From assembly GCA_024397955.1 (NCBI GenBank), contig CP073744.1, positions 1,798,001-1,862,000 on the forward strand: DNA of 64,000 bases, given 5' to 3'. Shown here in pieces: positions 17,092 to 27,366 of the stretch. A program made the translations under genes and the position numbers. Below the pieces are notes generated by a model. The model searched no databases, was not told where the DNA came from, and worked only from the letters and a program-made list of their open reading frames with translations. Position 1 is the first letter of the stretch. Every line of letters begins with the position of its first letter. Source of the DNA: a bacterium SCSIO 12696 (lineage in GTDB: Bacteria; Pseudomonadota; Gammaproteobacteria; Pseudomonadales; Porticoccaceae).

Positions 17092-18420
17092 CTAGCTAAG
17101 TTCTGCAAAGCACTGTGCCAGAATATCCAAGCCCTCATTGGCCACCTCATCAGTGATGGTCAGTGCGGGCAGGAAGCGGATAACATTGCTGCGGAAACCA
17201 CAAGACAACAAGATCAACCCTTTTTCCTGACCTTTGGCCACCAGAGCTTTGGTGAGTTCAGGGTTGGGCTGTTCGCTGTCGCCGTTTTGGATCAATTCCA
17301 TGGCAATCATAGCACCGCGTTCGCTGCGAATCTCGCCAATCAGGTTCGGGTACTGAGCTTGCAGGGCGCGCAGACGCTCGCCGAACAGGCCGCCCACGTG
17401 GTTGGCGCGCTCTACCAGGCCTTCTTCTTTAATCACATCCAGAACTGCCAGTCCTGCGGCACAGCCGATGGGGGAACCACCGTAAGTACCACCCAAACCA
17501 CCGGGATTAGGAGCGTCCATTACCTCTGCTTTACCAATAACGGCAGCGATAGGGAAGCCACCGGCGATGCCTTTGGCAGCGGTCATCAGGTCGGGTTCCA
17601 CACCGGAGTATTCGGTGGCGAAGAACTTACCAGTACGGGCAAAGCCAGTCTGGATTTCGTCGGCAATCAGCATAATGCCGTGCTCGTCACAGAGCGCGCG
17701 CAGGGCTTGCATAAAGCTGTTAGACGCGGGATAGAAGCCGCCTTCCCCTTGAACCGGCTCAAGGATAATAGCCGCCACATCCTGGGGCTCAATGTCTACT
17801 TTAAACAGGTTGTGCAAGGCTTTCAGGGAGTCTTCTTCGCTGATGCCGTGGTAGGGAATCGGGTACGGCGCGTGGAAGATTTCACTGGGGAACGGGCCAA
17901 ACAGATTTTTGTACGGAGTCACTTTACCAGTGAGGCCCATGGCCATCATGGTACGGCCGTGGAAGCCGCCGTTAAAGGCGATAACACCGCGACGGCCGGT
18001 GTGGGCGCGAGCGATTTTAATGCAGTTTTCCACCGCTTCGGCACCGGTGGTGACGAAGATGGTTTTCTTGGGGGTGTCACCGGGAGCCAGCTGGTTCAGC
18101 TGCTCGGCCAGTTCAACCGCGCTGTCGTAAGGAGTCACCATCACGCAAGTGTGGCTGAATTTTTCCAGCTGGGCTTGAACCGCCGCCTTTACCTTGGGGT
18201 GGTTGTGGCCGGTGTTCACTACCGCAATACCGCTGCCAAAGTCGATGTAGCGGTTGCCTTCCACATCCCACAGTTCGGCATTGTCGGCGCGGTCGATATA
18301 AAACGGTGCCAAGTTGCCCTGACCACGGGCGATAGCCTGCTCTTTACGAGCCTGGAGTTCTGCGTTAGTCGTCATGTTGTCACCTGCTTTTTCGGGTAAG
18401 CCTTGTGCTTGCATGTTCAT
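17092..18420 (-). CDS. gabT: 4-aminobutyrate aminotransferase
   Basis: This 442-aa class III PLP aminotransferase shows the cofactor region TTGAEAVENCIKIARAHTGR, the LIADEIQTGFARTGKFFATE motif and the Schiff-base lysine in TAAKGIAGGFPIAAV. FGSGIAVVNTGHNHPKV is typical of GabT. It converts GABA and 2-oxoglutarate to succinate semialdehyde and glutamate. AGGAG lies 9 nt before the ATG at 18420; a second in-frame ATG at 18375 also has an AGGTG site and gives the usual GabT N terminus (MTTNAELQARKEQAIARG). It lies between gabD and the CoA-acylating dehydrogenase. Confidence 0.92.
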   Translation of the reverse strand: MNMQAQGLPEKAGDNMTTNAELQARKEQAIARGQGNLAPFYIDRADNAELWDVEGNRYIDFGSGIAVVNTGHNHPKVKAAVQAQLEKFSHTCVMVTPYDSAVELAEQLNQLAPGDTPKKTIFVTTGAEAVENCIKIARAHTGRRGVIAFNGGFHGRTMMAMGLTGKVTPYKNLFGPFPSEIFHAPYPIPYHGISEEDSLKALHNLFKVDIEPQDVAAIILEPVQGEGGFYPASNSFMQALRALCDEHGIMLIADEIQTGFARTGKFFATEYSGVEPDLMTAAKGIAGGFPIAAVIGKAEVMDAPNPGGLGGTYGGSPIGCAAGLAVLDVIKEEGLVERANHVGGLFGERLRALQAQYPNLIGEIRSERGAMIAMELIQNGDSEQPNPELTKALVAKGQEKGLILLSCGFRSNVIRFLPALTITDEVANEGLDILAQCFAELS

Positions 18421-18473
18421 GGATTGTTACTCCTGCTTTATTGACTCGCCACCACAGGTGACGACCGTTCAAT

Positions 18474-19937
18474 TTACTGATCTATGCCACCGAGGCACAT
18501 GTATTTGATTTCCAGGTAATCGTCGAGGCCGTACTTGGAGCCTTCGCGACCATCACCGGATTCCTTAATGCCGCCAAATGGCGCCATTTCATTGGAAATG
18601 CTGCCATCGTTAACGCCGACAATGCCGTATTCCAACTCTTCGGACACACGCCAAATGCGGCCGATGTCACGGGAGTAGAAATACGACGCCAGACCAAACT
18701 CACTGTCGTTGGCCATGTCGATAGCCTGTTGTTCGCTGCTGAATTTGATCAGCGGCGCCACCGGGCCAAAGATTTCTTCGCGGAATACCCGCATACCGTC
18801 GCACACATTGGTGAGTACGGTGGGCTCCACAAAAGCACCACCCAACGGGGAGCGACCACCGGTGGCCAGGGTTGCCCCTCTTTCCACCGCATCGTCGATC
18901 AACTCACACACGCCATTGGCTGCGCCTTCGTCGATCAACGGGCCAAAGTTCACACCGTCATCAACACCGTTGCCCACGGTAAAGCCGTCCTTCACCGCCT
19001 GTACCAACTTGTTGGCAAATTCGTCGTAAATGCCTTCCTGCACCAGAATGCGATTAGAACACACGCAGGTTTGGCCGGCATTGCGGTACTTGGAAATCAG
19101 TACACCCTGTACCGCAGCGTCCAGGTCCGCATCATCAAAGATGATAAAGGGCGCGTTACCACCCAGTTCCATGGACGTGCGTTTAACCGTAGCGGCGCAT
19201 TGCTCCATCAAGTGCTTGCCCACTGGGGTCGAGCCGGTAAAGGTGACCTTACGGACGATTTCGTTGCCAGTAATTTCGTCGCCGATCTCACGAGTGGTAC
19301 CAGTGACCACATTGATAACACCTGCAGGGATGCCAGCACGCTCTGCCAGCTCCACAATTGCATAGGCCGACAATGGGGTAGCGTTGGCGGGTTTACACAC
19401 CACCGTACAGCCAGCGGCCAGAGCCGGGGCAATTTTACGGGTTAGCATGGCATTGGGGAAGTTCCAGGGAGTAATACAACCCACCACACCCACTGGCTGC
19501 TTGATACACACCAGGCGTTTGTCGTTGCTGGGGTGGGGAATAGTATCACCGTATACGCGCTTGGCTTCTTCGGCAAACCACTCTACATAGTTGGCACCGT
19601 AAACAATTTCGCCCTTGGCCTCGGCCAGGGGTTTGCCCTGCTCCGCAGTAAGGATAGCAGCCAGGTCGTCCTGGTGCTGAATCATCAGGTTGTACCAGTT
19701 GCGCAAAAACGCGGCGCGCTCTTTGGCGGGGCGGCGTTTCCAGTCACGCTGGGCGACTTCTGCAGCTTCAATGGCGCGGCGGGTTTCGGCGGTGCCGCAC
19801 TTGGCCACTTCGGCCAAAGTTTCTCCGGTGGCGGGGTTGGTTACCGCCAGGGTTTCGCCGCTGTCGGCGGGCACCCATTGGCCATTGATGTAGGCCGAGG
19901 TTTTGAGCAGGGCTGCGTCGTTCAAAGCCAGCGCCAT
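18474..19937 (-). CDS. gabD: Succinate-semialdehyde dehydrogenase, NAD(P)+-dependent
   Basis: The 487-aa enzyme shows the aldehyde dehydrogenase set: [20 protein letters not shown] with the catalytic Asn, [12 protein letters not shown], general base Glu in [13 protein letters not shown], nucleophile Cys in [12 protein letters not shown], and [17 protein letters not shown] near the C terminus, as in E. coli GabD. It oxidises succinate semialdehyde to succinate. It is first in the gabD-gabT-dehydrogenase run. Its 244-bp upstream gap contains a GC-rich hairpin region (about 19970-20090) but no gene. Confidence 0.93.
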   Translation of the reverse strand: MALALNDAALLKTSAYINGQWVPADSGETLAVTNPATGETLAEVAKCGTAETRRAIEAAEVAQRDWKRRPAKERAAFLRNWYNLMIQHQDDLAAILTAEQGKPLAEAKGEIVYGANYVEWFAEEAKRVYGDTIPHPSNDKRLVCIKQPVGVVGCITPWNFPNAMLTRKIAPALAAGCTVVCKPANATPLSAYAIVELAERAGIPAGVINVVTGTTREIGDEITGNEIVRKVTFTGSTPVGKHLMEQCAATVKRTSMELGGNAPFIIFDDADLDAAVQGVLISKYRNAGQTCVCSNRILVQEGIYDEFANKLVQAVKDGFTVGNGVDDGVNFGPLIDEGAANGVCELIDDAVERGATLATGGRSPLGGAFVEPTVLTNVCDGMRVFREEIFGPVAPLIKFSSEQQAIDMANDSEFGLASYFYSRDIGRIWRVSEELEYGIVGVNDGSISNEMAPFGGIKESGDGREGSKYGLDDYLEIKYMCLGGIDQ

Positions 19938-20181
19938 GTTGTGTCTCCGTGATTAATCCGGGGTATTTCCCGGGAGCGGGCGCGTGGTGGATTGCCACCC
20001 GAAATGCGCCCCACTGTACAAATTGGGGGCGCGAAATTATCAGGGTTTTTGCCCCCGATCTCTACCTCTCGGGGGGTAGGCAAAAGGCGCACAGACAAAA
20101 GCGCCAAACAAAGAATTTAACTCATTGATTTAAAAGCTGAATTACCGCGATAGAGCAGATAACAAAAGCTATTCTATCTAT

Positions 20182-21798
20182 TTACTCCATATAACTACTC
20201 ATCTGTTCCCTGAGGGTTTTCTTGCTGATCTTACCAGTGGCAGTATGTGGCAGTTCCGCCACAAACTCGCAGACATCGGGTATCCACCAGTCGGCTATTT
20301 TGCCTTTTAGATACGCCAATATCTCCTCTGCCGTCGCACCACTGGCCGGATGCAGCACCACCACCAACAGCGGCCGTTCCGTCCATTTCGGATCAGGGAT
20401 GCCAATCACCGCTGCCTCCTGAACCGCCGGGTGGCCCATAGCGGCATTTTCAACCTCAATGGAGCTGATCCACTCGCCCCCGGATTTAATCACATCCTTT
20501 ACTCGATCGGTGATCGCCATGTACCCCAGGGGATCAATGGTGGCCACATCACCGGTGGCAAACCAACCCTCTTGGAAATGACCGTCTTCATCACGGCGAT
20601 AATAGCCAGCCGTCACCCAAGGGCCACGCACTTTTAATTCACCCGCGCTTTGACCATCCCAAGGCAGTTCTACACCGTCCGGGCCTTCAATTTTCATTTC
20701 CAGTCCATAAATACAGCGGCCAGCCTTTTTGCGATATTCCTGTTGGCGTTCAAGGGGCAGTTCACCGAGATTGGCCGGCGGACGATAGTAGGCACCCAGA
20801 GGACTGGTTTCGGTCATCCCCCAGCCGGGACTGACTTGAACATCAAAACTTTCCAGTGCCTGTTTCAGGGATTCCGGGCACGCAGCACCACCCACCACCA
20901 CCTCTTGCAGGGAAGGGACTCCCTCGCCACTGCCCTTCAAATACTCTACCAGTGCCATCCAAATGGTAGGCACACCCAGCGAGTAACTAACCTGATAGCG
21001 ATTAATGAGCCCGCAAATCACCTCGCCATCGAGCATTTTCGGCCCTGGGAGAACCAAGCTTGCACCGGTGAGTGCAGCCACATAAGGGGCACCCCAGGCA
21101 TTCACATGAAACATAGGCACCAAGGGCATCAACACACTGCGGCTACTCACCGCCATTACATCGGGCAGTGCTGCCGCCATCGCGTGCAACACAATGCTTC
21201 GATGGCTATAGAGCACCCCTTTGGGGTCGCCGGTAGTACCCGAGGTATAACAAAGCCCGGCAGCGCTGTTTTCATCCAGATCCGGCCACTGGCAGTGGTC
21301 ATCTTCTGCTGCCAGTAACTCTTCATAGCAAAAAACGTTTATCAAAGCGGTTTCCGGCATGTGGGAGCGATCCGTCAGCACCACATAGCCTTTCACACTG
21401 GGCAGGCTGGGGTGCAGCTTTTCCAGCAGGGGAACAATCAGCGGGTCTACAAACACCCACTGGTCTTCAGCGTGGTTGAGGATATAAGCCACTTGCTCCG
21501 GAAACAGGCGCGGGTTCACGGTGTGACACACAGCGCCTATACCAGCCACCGCAAAATACAACTCCAGGTGGCGATGGTCGTTCCAGGCCAATGTGGCAAC
21601 CCGATCACCCTGTTGCACCCCCAGTGTTTTCAAGCCATTGCCCAACTGGGCAACACGGCGAAAAGCCTCACTCCAATCGTACTCTTGGGCCGGGTTGTCC
21701 AAGGTGATTGAGGCGACTCTGGTGGTTGCATGGGCGCGCTGTGCGTGACGCATAACAGATGTCACAGTAAGCGGAAAATCCATCATTTGTGCCTGCAT
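20182..21798 (-). CDS. Acyl-CoA synthetase, AMP-forming (AlkK/DmdB-like)
   Basis: The 538-aa adenylate-forming ligase has the ATP loop [20 protein letters not shown], the [11 protein letters not shown] motif, the [15 protein letters not shown] core and the C-terminal lysine region [19 protein letters not shown]. It resembles medium-chain fatty acid (AlkK) and methylthiopropionate (DmdB) CoA ligases; sequence alone does not fix the substrate. It lies on the same strand as gabD, 244 bp upstream, so joint transcription is uncertain. It diverges from the guanidinobutyrase gene. Confidence 0.88.
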   Translation of the reverse strand: MQAQMMDFPLTVTSVMRHAQRAHATTRVASITLDNPAQEYDWSEAFRRVAQLGNGLKTLGVQQGDRVATLAWNDHRHLELYFAVAGIGAVCHTVNPRLFPEQVAYILNHAEDQWVFVDPLIVPLLEKLHPSLPSVKGYVVLTDRSHMPETALINVFCYEELLAAEDDHCQWPDLDENSAAGLCYTSGTTGDPKGVLYSHRSIVLHAMAAALPDVMAVSSRSVLMPLVPMFHVNAWGAPYVAALTGASLVLPGPKMLDGEVICGLINRYQVSYSLGVPTIWMALVEYLKGSGEGVPSLQEVVVGGAACPESLKQALESFDVQVSPGWGMTETSPLGAYYRPPANLGELPLERQQEYRKKAGRCIYGLEMKIEGPDGVELPWDGQSAGELKVRGPWVTAGYYRRDEDGHFQEGWFATGDVATIDPLGYMAITDRVKDVIKSGGEWISSIEVENAAMGHPAVQEAAVIGIPDPKWTERPLLVVVLHPASGATAEEILAYLKGKIADWWIPDVCEFVAELPHTATGKISKKTLREQMSSYME

Positions 21799-21937
21799 GT
21801 GTTTATTCCCCAGGGTCTGTTGACGTTTGATCTACACCAAAACGGTATAGGGTATGATTTGTGCAGTTTCCTATATTGGTGGCCATACTCGCAAATTAGC
21901 ACCTTTAAACTCGTCACCTTTAAGCATGGGCACAGTT

Positions 21938-22891
21938 ATGACCGACACTTTCAATCAACCTCTTGGCGGCAACCAAATGCCCCGTTTTGGCGGCATTGCC
22001 TCCATGTTCAGGCTGCCCACTCAAGAAACCGCCGATGGCCTGGATATCGCCTTGATCGGCGTGCCACTGGATATTGGCACCAGCAACCGTACCGGCACCC
22101 GTTATGGGCCGCGGCAGATCCGCAGCGAGTCTGTATTGGTGCGGCCCTATGGAATGTACACACGGGCCGCCCCCTTTGACAGCTTTCAGGTAGCGGATAT
22201 TGGTGACGTGCCGGTCAACCCGTTTAGCCTGGAAAAATCCATCGAGATTATCGAGCACTACTACGACGGCGTGATGGCTACTGGCGCCAAAACCGTTTCC
22301 TTTGGCGGCGACCACACCGTGGCGCTGCCCATTCTGCGGGCACTGCATAAAAAACATGGCCAAATGGCACTGATTCACGTAGACGCCCACGCTGATATCA
22401 ACGACACCATGTTTGGCGCAAAAGTCGCCCACGGCACCATCTTTCGCCGCGCTATTGAAGAAGGCTTGGTAGACCCCAACAAAATGACCCAAATTGGCCT
22501 GCGTGCCACCGGGTATTCCGCCAGTGATTTCGACTGGGCCCGAGATCGCGGCGTGCAGGTGGTACAGGCGGAAGAGTGCTGGCATCAATCCCTTGAACCA
22601 CTGATGGCGCAAGTGCGTGATCGCATTGGCCCGGATACGCCCTGCTATCTGAGCTTTGATATTGATGGCCTCGACCCATCCGTCGCACCGGGCACTGGCA
22701 CCCCGGAGCCCGCTGGTTTGACCGCCGCCCAAGGGTTGCAAATTATCCGCGGCAGCTGGGGGCTAAATATGGTGGGCGCCGATCTGGTGGAGGTCTCTCC
22801 GCCTTACGACACCACCGGCAATACTGCTCTATTGGCAGCGAACCTGATTTTTGAGATGTTGTGCAGCTTTCCGGGGTGTGTGAGAAGGTGA
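21938..22891 (+). CDS. gbuA: Guanidinobutyrase / agmatinase family ureohydrolase
   Basis: The 317-aa Mn-dependent ureohydrolase has all metal-binding motifs: SFGGDHTVALP, HVDAHADINDTM and SFDIDGLDPSVAPGTGTPEP. The N terminus (NQPLGGNQMPRFGGIA) and the IGVPLDIGTSNRTGTRYGPRQIR block match Pseudomonas GbuA closely. GbuA splits 4-guanidinobutyrate into GABA and urea, which fits the gabTD genes 2 kb away. Agmatinase activity is the main alternative. The ATG at 21938 is chosen by similarity to GbuA; ATG 21926 is possible. The patatin gene follows 9 nt after the stop. Confidence 0.85.
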   Translation: MTDTFNQPLGGNQMPRFGGIASMFRLPTQETADGLDIALIGVPLDIGTSNRTGTRYGPRQIRSESVLVRPYGMYTRAAPFDSFQVADIGDVPVNPFSLEKSIEIIEHYYDGVMATGAKTVSFGGDHTVALPILRALHKKHGQMALIHVDAHADINDTMFGAKVAHGTIFRRAIEEGLVDPNKMTQIGLRATGYSASDFDWARDRGVQVVQAEECWHQSLEPLMAQVRDRIGPDTPCYLSFDIDGLDPSVAPGTGTPEPAGLTAAQGLQIIRGSWGLNMVGADLVEVSPPYDTTGNTALLAANLIFEMLCSFPGCVRR

Positions 22892-22900
22892 GAAGATTTG

Positions 22901-23743
22901 ATGGATAAAGTGGGGCTTGCCTTGGGCGGTGGCGGTGTTCGCGGCCTGGCCCATATTTTGGCGCTGGAAACAATGGATCATTGCAGCATTAAACCTGCAG
23001 CCATTGCGGGTACCAGTATGGGGGCCATTATTGGTGCGCTGTACGCATCCGGCTTGTCGGGGGAAGAAATTCACGCCGGAGTGTATCGCCACACCATTCG
23101 CAAAAGCGACGAGTTAAAGAGCATTCTGGCGAAGAAATCAGACTTGCTGAAATGGTTGAAGCTGGCAACCCCCACATTGCGCCGAGGCGGCTTTTTAAAT
23201 GCAGACGGGGCGCTCTTATACCTGCTGGATTTAATTGAAGTACGCTCCTTTGAAGATTTGAGCATTCCTCTTAATGTGGTAGCGACGGATTACTGGAGCG
23301 GTGAAGCAGTAGTATTTAATTCCGGCGAATTACTGCCCGCCCTCAAAGCCAGCATGGCGATACCTGGGGTGTTTCCACCCGTAAAAATTGACGGCCGCGT
23401 ATTGGTGGACGGTGGAGTCGCCAATAACCTGCCTTATGACCTGTTACCCGCGCACTGCACGAAAACCATCGCTCTTGATGTAGCACCGACACGCCAGCCT
23501 CCACCAGAAAAAACTGTTCCCGGCATGTTGGATTCTGTGTTGGGAATGTTTGATATCTTGCTGGAAAACGCCGACCGGCAACGCATTACCGGCTCACCAC
23601 CATCAATTTACTTGAAACCAGAAATTATCGGTGTACGCACCCTGGACTTTGACATGATTGAGGAGGTATTTGAACAGGCCAAACCGGCCATGGCAGGCTT
23701 TGAGAAAGAGCTACAGGCTTTGATGAAAACTGTTAATGAATAA
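22901..23743 (+). CDS. Patatin-like phospholipase (RssA/NTE group)
   Basis: The 280-aa protein has the oxyanion motif GLALGGGGVRGLAH, the nucleophile elbow GTSMGAI and the catalytic Asp of VDGGVANNLPYD, so the Ser-Asp dyad is complete. No signal peptide is seen, so it is probably cytoplasmic or membrane-associated. The substrate is unknown in this group. It appears to be co-transcribed with the guanidinobutyrase gene. Its last 33 bp overlap the end of the opposing glycosyltransferase gene. Confidence 0.9.
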   Translation: MDKVGLALGGGGVRGLAHILALETMDHCSIKPAAIAGTSMGAIIGALYASGLSGEEIHAGVYRHTIRKSDELKSILAKKSDLLKWLKLATPTLRRGGFLNADGALLYLLDLIEVRSFEDLSIPLNVVATDYWSGEAVVFNSGELLPALKASMAIPGVFPPVKIDGRVLVDGGVANNLPYDLLPAHCTKTIALDVAPTRQPPPEKTVPGMLDSVLGMFDILLENADRQRITGSPPSIYLKPEIIGVRTLDFDMIEEVFEQAKPAMAGFEKELQALMKTVNE

Positions 23744-25042
23744 CCTGCGCTTCAACAATATCTGGCCTGCAGCCACCAGCCAGCCGCAGGCCACCACAAC
23801 CAACACCCAATTGGCGGGCTGCCACACGCCTGCGCCGAGCCAGCTGCCCAGCACTTCATAACTGAGTGGCAATAAAAGCAACCACAGAAGCAAAAACAGA
23901 TTTGGCCGGATCGCACTGAACAACACCAAGACCGATAAATACCAGGGAAACACCACCGGGCTCAGTAGCAACGGAGTCGCCAGCGCCACAGCAAACCCTG
24001 CCAGTGGGTCTTGGCGGCCGATGCGAGCAGCACACCAGATTCCCGCTACGGCCAAAATCATTACCGCCAGTTGGCGAGCCAGCGTAGGTAGTGTGTTATC
24101 CAGCAGGGCAAAAAGGGGCGAACCAAAACGCCACTTGGCAAAAAATTCAAACAAAATACCGATGGGCTCCCAGCCCACGGCAAACGCGCCGCCGTAGCCA
24201 ACCAATAACGCCAATAAAAAACCGGTTAGTAGTTGCCATCGCAACCGCCATTGGCGCAGCAATACCCACATAACCGGCAACAGCACAACCGGCAGCAGTT
24301 TTAGCAGTACACCTGCAGCAATCGCAGCCCCTGCAACCAGCAGCCTGCCACGCAGCCAGCACAGCACCGCAATAGCCACCGCCAGCGCACTGAATATATC
24401 CAAATGGGCGGCGATACCACCTTCGAAAATCAGAATCGGCGACAGCGCCAGCAATGGCAGATGGCGCTGCTGATTGATCTGCCGGAGAATCCCAAAGCCC
24501 ACAAACAGCAACCCAATATTTGCCAGTGACACCAGTATCTTCCATATCCAAGGCGCCCACTGGGGGCCAGCTGTTGCAGCAGCGGTAAAACTGGCCATGG
24601 CCAGCGGCGGGTATAGGGAGGCGTAGGCGTTGTGCTCTGGTGGCGGCGACCAGTCGCTGTGTAAAGGCTGCAATGGTAAAGACGACGGCGGCGTTGTGTA
24701 AGGGTCGTAGCCACTGAGGGCCACTTTGCCATCCCACAGATAGCGCTTGATGTCATTGGATGTATAGCTGTCAACGGGAATCAGCAACACCCTTAACAAA
24801 ACACCCAATGCCAGCAGCCATTTTAGCTGTGCCGCCCACTGGGATGCTGTTGAACGACGAGCCGCGTACCAAACGCCCAGCATTCCGATGGCCATGGCAC
24901 TGTATTGCAGGCAAACCCAAAAGCCTATTTGCGACGGATGAAAAAAACCTTCTCCCTCAGCGGACTCAGCCAGGGGGTAGGCAAGAATCACAGCAATGGT
25001 TACCAGCAATAAGCAACCTGCCAGCCACCAGGATCTGGACAC
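23711..25042 (-). CDS. Multi-membrane glycosyltransferase, GT87/mannosyltransferase-like
   Basis: The 443-aa protein has about ten to twelve hydrophobic segments and, between the early ones, the loop DSYTSNDIKRYLWDGKVAL followed by SGYDPYTTPP and YASLYPPLAM, which is the lumenal loop pattern of polyprenyl-phosphate-sugar mannosyltransferases (GT-C fold). The GTG start at 25042 overlaps the stop of the GT2 gene as TAGTG, so translation is coupled. In the probable exopolysaccharide locus it could extend or modify the glycan; this is inference. Confidence 0.78.
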   Translation of the reverse strand: MSRSWWLAGCLLLVTIAVILAYPLAESAEGEGFFHPSQIGFWVCLQYSAMAIGMLGVWYAARRSTASQWAAQLKWLLALGVLLRVLLIPVDSYTSNDIKRYLWDGKVALSGYDPYTTPPSSLPLQPLHSDWSPPPEHNAYASLYPPLAMASFTAAATAGPQWAPWIWKILVSLANIGLLFVGFGILRQINQQRHLPLLALSPILIFEGGIAAHLDIFSALAVAIAVLCWLRGRLLVAGAAIAAGVLLKLLPVVLLPVMWVLLRQWRLRWQLLTGFLLALLVGYGGAFAVGWEPIGILFEFFAKWRFGSPLFALLDNTLPTLARQLAVMILAVAGIWCAARIGRQDPLAGFAVALATPLLLSPVVFPWYLSVLVLFSAIRPNLFLLLWLLLLPLSYEVLGSWLGAGVWQPANWVLVVVACGWLVAAGQILLKRRLFINSFHQSL

Positions 25043-26514
25043 TACGCAACCCGTTGCGCAGCGGCCCGAATACTGCTGATAGCGGTACTGAGAAAACCGA
25101 TGTGCAGTAACAACAAGAACGGCAGCGCCAACCACAGCTGCTGAGCCAAAGCCCAGACCAAAACACCGCCATATACCACGCCCAACAACAGTTCCATTGC
25201 GGTACCTTTTGGCATCACTGCTCGATAGCGCTTTTTGACGTTGTCACCAGTGGTCGATTCGCCATCGCCTTCCTTAGGGGTGCGAACAAAGGGGCTGCGT
25301 TGGTTTAACAAGGCTTCTGCAGCCGCCCGTGCGTTATTAAAGGAGAGTTGAATGCCAAGCAACAGCATGGCTGGCGCCTTGGAAATGGCAAACCAGGGAG
25401 AACGCCCAAGAACGACCTGACCAAACAGAAAGTAGGCCAGATGTCCGCCGGTAGACAGTAACAGCATGGGTGTATCCACCCAGAAGGTATACCCGATATC
25501 CAGGTGTTGCCGTATCAACAAACTGGGCACCAGCAAAAATACCGTATCAATCATCATCACCAGGTAGGCCATATTGTTGGCCAGGTGAAAGGTGGATTCC
25601 AGTTTGGTACCCAGACTCAGCGGTGCCCGCCACACAGACCCCAGTAATTTACGCATCACTTCTATGGCACCTTTGGCCCAGCGGTGTTGCTGGCTTTTAA
25701 AGGCGTTCATGTCCGCTGGCAATTCGCCGGGGCATTCAATGTGGGGTAGGTAACGCAACTGCCAGCCTTTTAGCTGAGCGCGATAACTCAAGTCCAGATC
25801 TTCAGTCAGGGTGTCGGCACTCCAGTTACCGGCATCGATAATAGCCGCCTTGCGCCAAACCCCGGCGGTGCCATTAAAGTTAAACAACGCACCGGTTGTG
25901 CAGCGCACCCATTGTTCAAGGCTGAAGTGCGCATCCAGAGCCACGCCCTGGACGCGAGTCAGGTGAGAATCGTTGAGGTTGAGGTGCCCCCAGCGCAGTT
26001 GCACCATAGCCACCTTGGGGTTGGTAAACTGGTGAACCGTGTCGTACAAAACCGACGGATTAGGCACAAAATCCGCATCAAAAATGGCAATAAATTCACC
26101 GCTGGCAGACCCCATAGCATCCGCCAGCGCCCCGGCTTTAAAACCGTGCCTATTTTCCCGCTGCACATGCTCTATGTTGACACCGCGTTCACGATGAAAA
26201 GCCACGCGCTCGGCAATAATATCGCTGGTGTCATCGTCAGAATCATCGACGATCTGTATTTGCAAGAGCTCCGATGGGTAATCAATGGCGGACATAACAT
26301 CCACCACCCGTCGCGCCACAAAACGTTCATTGTAAAGTGGCACCTGCACAGTAATTTTAGGAAGCTGCTGAAACTTTTCTTCAGTTATCGATAAATTTTT
26401 ACGGTACTTCAACCAGCGAAAAATCAAAGACAGGCGATGAATTCCTGTAAAGCTTAAAAACAGCAGCAACAGAAAATGTACGCCCAGCAGGATCAGGCCA
26501 AGAGTGGTCAACAT
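25042..26514 (-). CDS. Processive family 2 glycosyltransferase (XagB-like polysaccharide synthase)
   Basis: The 490-aa membrane enzyme has an N-terminal helix, a GT-A domain with VPLYNERFV, the UDP-binding DDSDDDT, the DxD motif in IFDADFVP, the TED acceptor motif in LTEDLDLSYR and the processivity motif QQHRWAKG (Q-x-x-R-W), then four to five C-terminal helices. This is the architecture of cellulose- or mannan-type synthases. With the outer-membrane protein directly upstream it resembles the Xanthomonas xagAB arrangement. No PilZ domain is present in the chain. The polymer is not known. Confidence 0.87.
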   Translation of the reverse strand: MLTTLGLILLGVHFLLLLFLSFTGIHRLSLIFRWLKYRKNLSITEEKFQQLPKITVQVPLYNERFVARRVVDVMSAIDYPSELLQIQIVDDSDDDTSDIIAERVAFHRERGVNIEHVQRENRHGFKAGALADAMGSASGEFIAIFDADFVPNPSVLYDTVHQFTNPKVAMVQLRWGHLNLNDSHLTRVQGVALDAHFSLEQWVRCTTGALFNFNGTAGVWRKAAIIDAGNWSADTLTEDLDLSYRAQLKGWQLRYLPHIECPGELPADMNAFKSQQHRWAKGAIEVMRKLLGSVWRAPLSLGTKLESTFHLANNMAYLVMMIDTVFLLVPSLLIRQHLDIGYTFWVDTPMLLLSTGGHLAYFLFGQVVLGRSPWFAISKAPAMLLLGIQLSFNNARAAAEALLNQRSPFVRTPKEGDGESTTGDNVKKRYRAVMPKGTAMELLLGVVYGGVLVWALAQQLWLALPFLLLLHIGFLSTAISSIRAAAQRVA

Positions 26515-26526
26515 ATGTCTGTACGC

Positions 26527-27366
26527 TTAGTGGCTGTAGGTAATGCCTATTTGAAAGGTTTCGCCATCAAGCGTGTTGTCACCGTAAACGTCTTTTGTAT
26601 AGGTAAATTCTATGCCGTATTTACCGCGACCGTAGCGACCGGGTTTGCCGAAATTCCACCCGGCGGTGAGCTCCCACTTGCCCAGATCAAATTCTTGAGG
26701 GGTAGAAAGGTTACCATTGTTGTTTAAAAACACGCTGGCGTTATTTGCGCTTTCTGTGCCGTCTAACTTTGTACGAAAATACAAATTTTCTGTGGCGTTA
26801 AAACCGTATTCGAGCAAATAACGAATTTCATCAGAAGGCGTTCCGCTACGCAGGCGATAACCCAGCTCTGCGCCAAAATAGCCGTATTTATTTAGGCTTT
26901 TCCCAAACAGCAATCGACCTTCGTAATCCTCTTGGCCATTGCCGCGAGGCAGGTCGTCGTCTTCGTCGTACAGGTAAGGGGCTTTAAAGGTAAACGCCGC
27001 GGACAGTACGTAAGCAGAACTGTCTACCAGGCTATAACGCAAGCCCAATTCCAAATCACTTAAACCGGATGAAGACGTTTCCTGGCCGGATATCGTCTGC
27101 TCCAAGTCTTGCAGTGACAACGAGCCAAACAGTGCCAGCTTATTGCCAAGACCAGTTTCAAAATAATAAGAAATGGAATCGTTTTGAAAATTCTCAAAAC
27201 CATCGTTATCACCAAAAAAATCATCTGCGTCAAAAGCGTTGTAAGCTATCTTGTGGTAGCCGGAGCCTTTTTCACCCACCCAGGCACCCGCGTGTGCCAT
27301 TTGACTACCACCAATCAAGAAAGAGACCAGCAGTGGCGCACTCAACACTTTAACGGGGTTTTTCAT
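26527..27366 (-). CDS. Outer-membrane protein, XagA-like
   Basis: The 279-aa protein has a signal peptide (MKNPVKVLSAPLLVSFLIGG...AHA) and a mature part starting GAWVGEKGSGYHK, followed by alternating aromatic strands that end in a C-terminal ITYSH, as expected for a small beta-barrel. The GAW start and GT2 neighbour recall XagA. I chose the ATG at 27366 because a GGAG lies 8 nt upstream; ATG 27372 is the alternative. A role in exporting or anchoring the polysaccharide made by the next gene is inferred. Confidence 0.75.
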   Translation of the reverse strand: MKNPVKVLSAPLLVSFLIGGSQMAHAGAWVGEKGSGYHKIAYNAFDADDFFGDNDGFENFQNDSISYYFETGLGNKLALFGSLSLQDLEQTISGQETSSSGLSDLELGLRYSLVDSSAYVLSAAFTFKAPYLYDEDDDLPRGNGQEDYEGRLLFGKSLNKYGYFGAELGYRLRSGTPSDEIRYLLEYGFNATENLYFRTKLDGTESANNASVFLNNNGNLSTPQEFDLGKWELTAGWNFGKPGRYGRGKYGIEFTYTKDVYGDNTLDGETFQIGITYSH

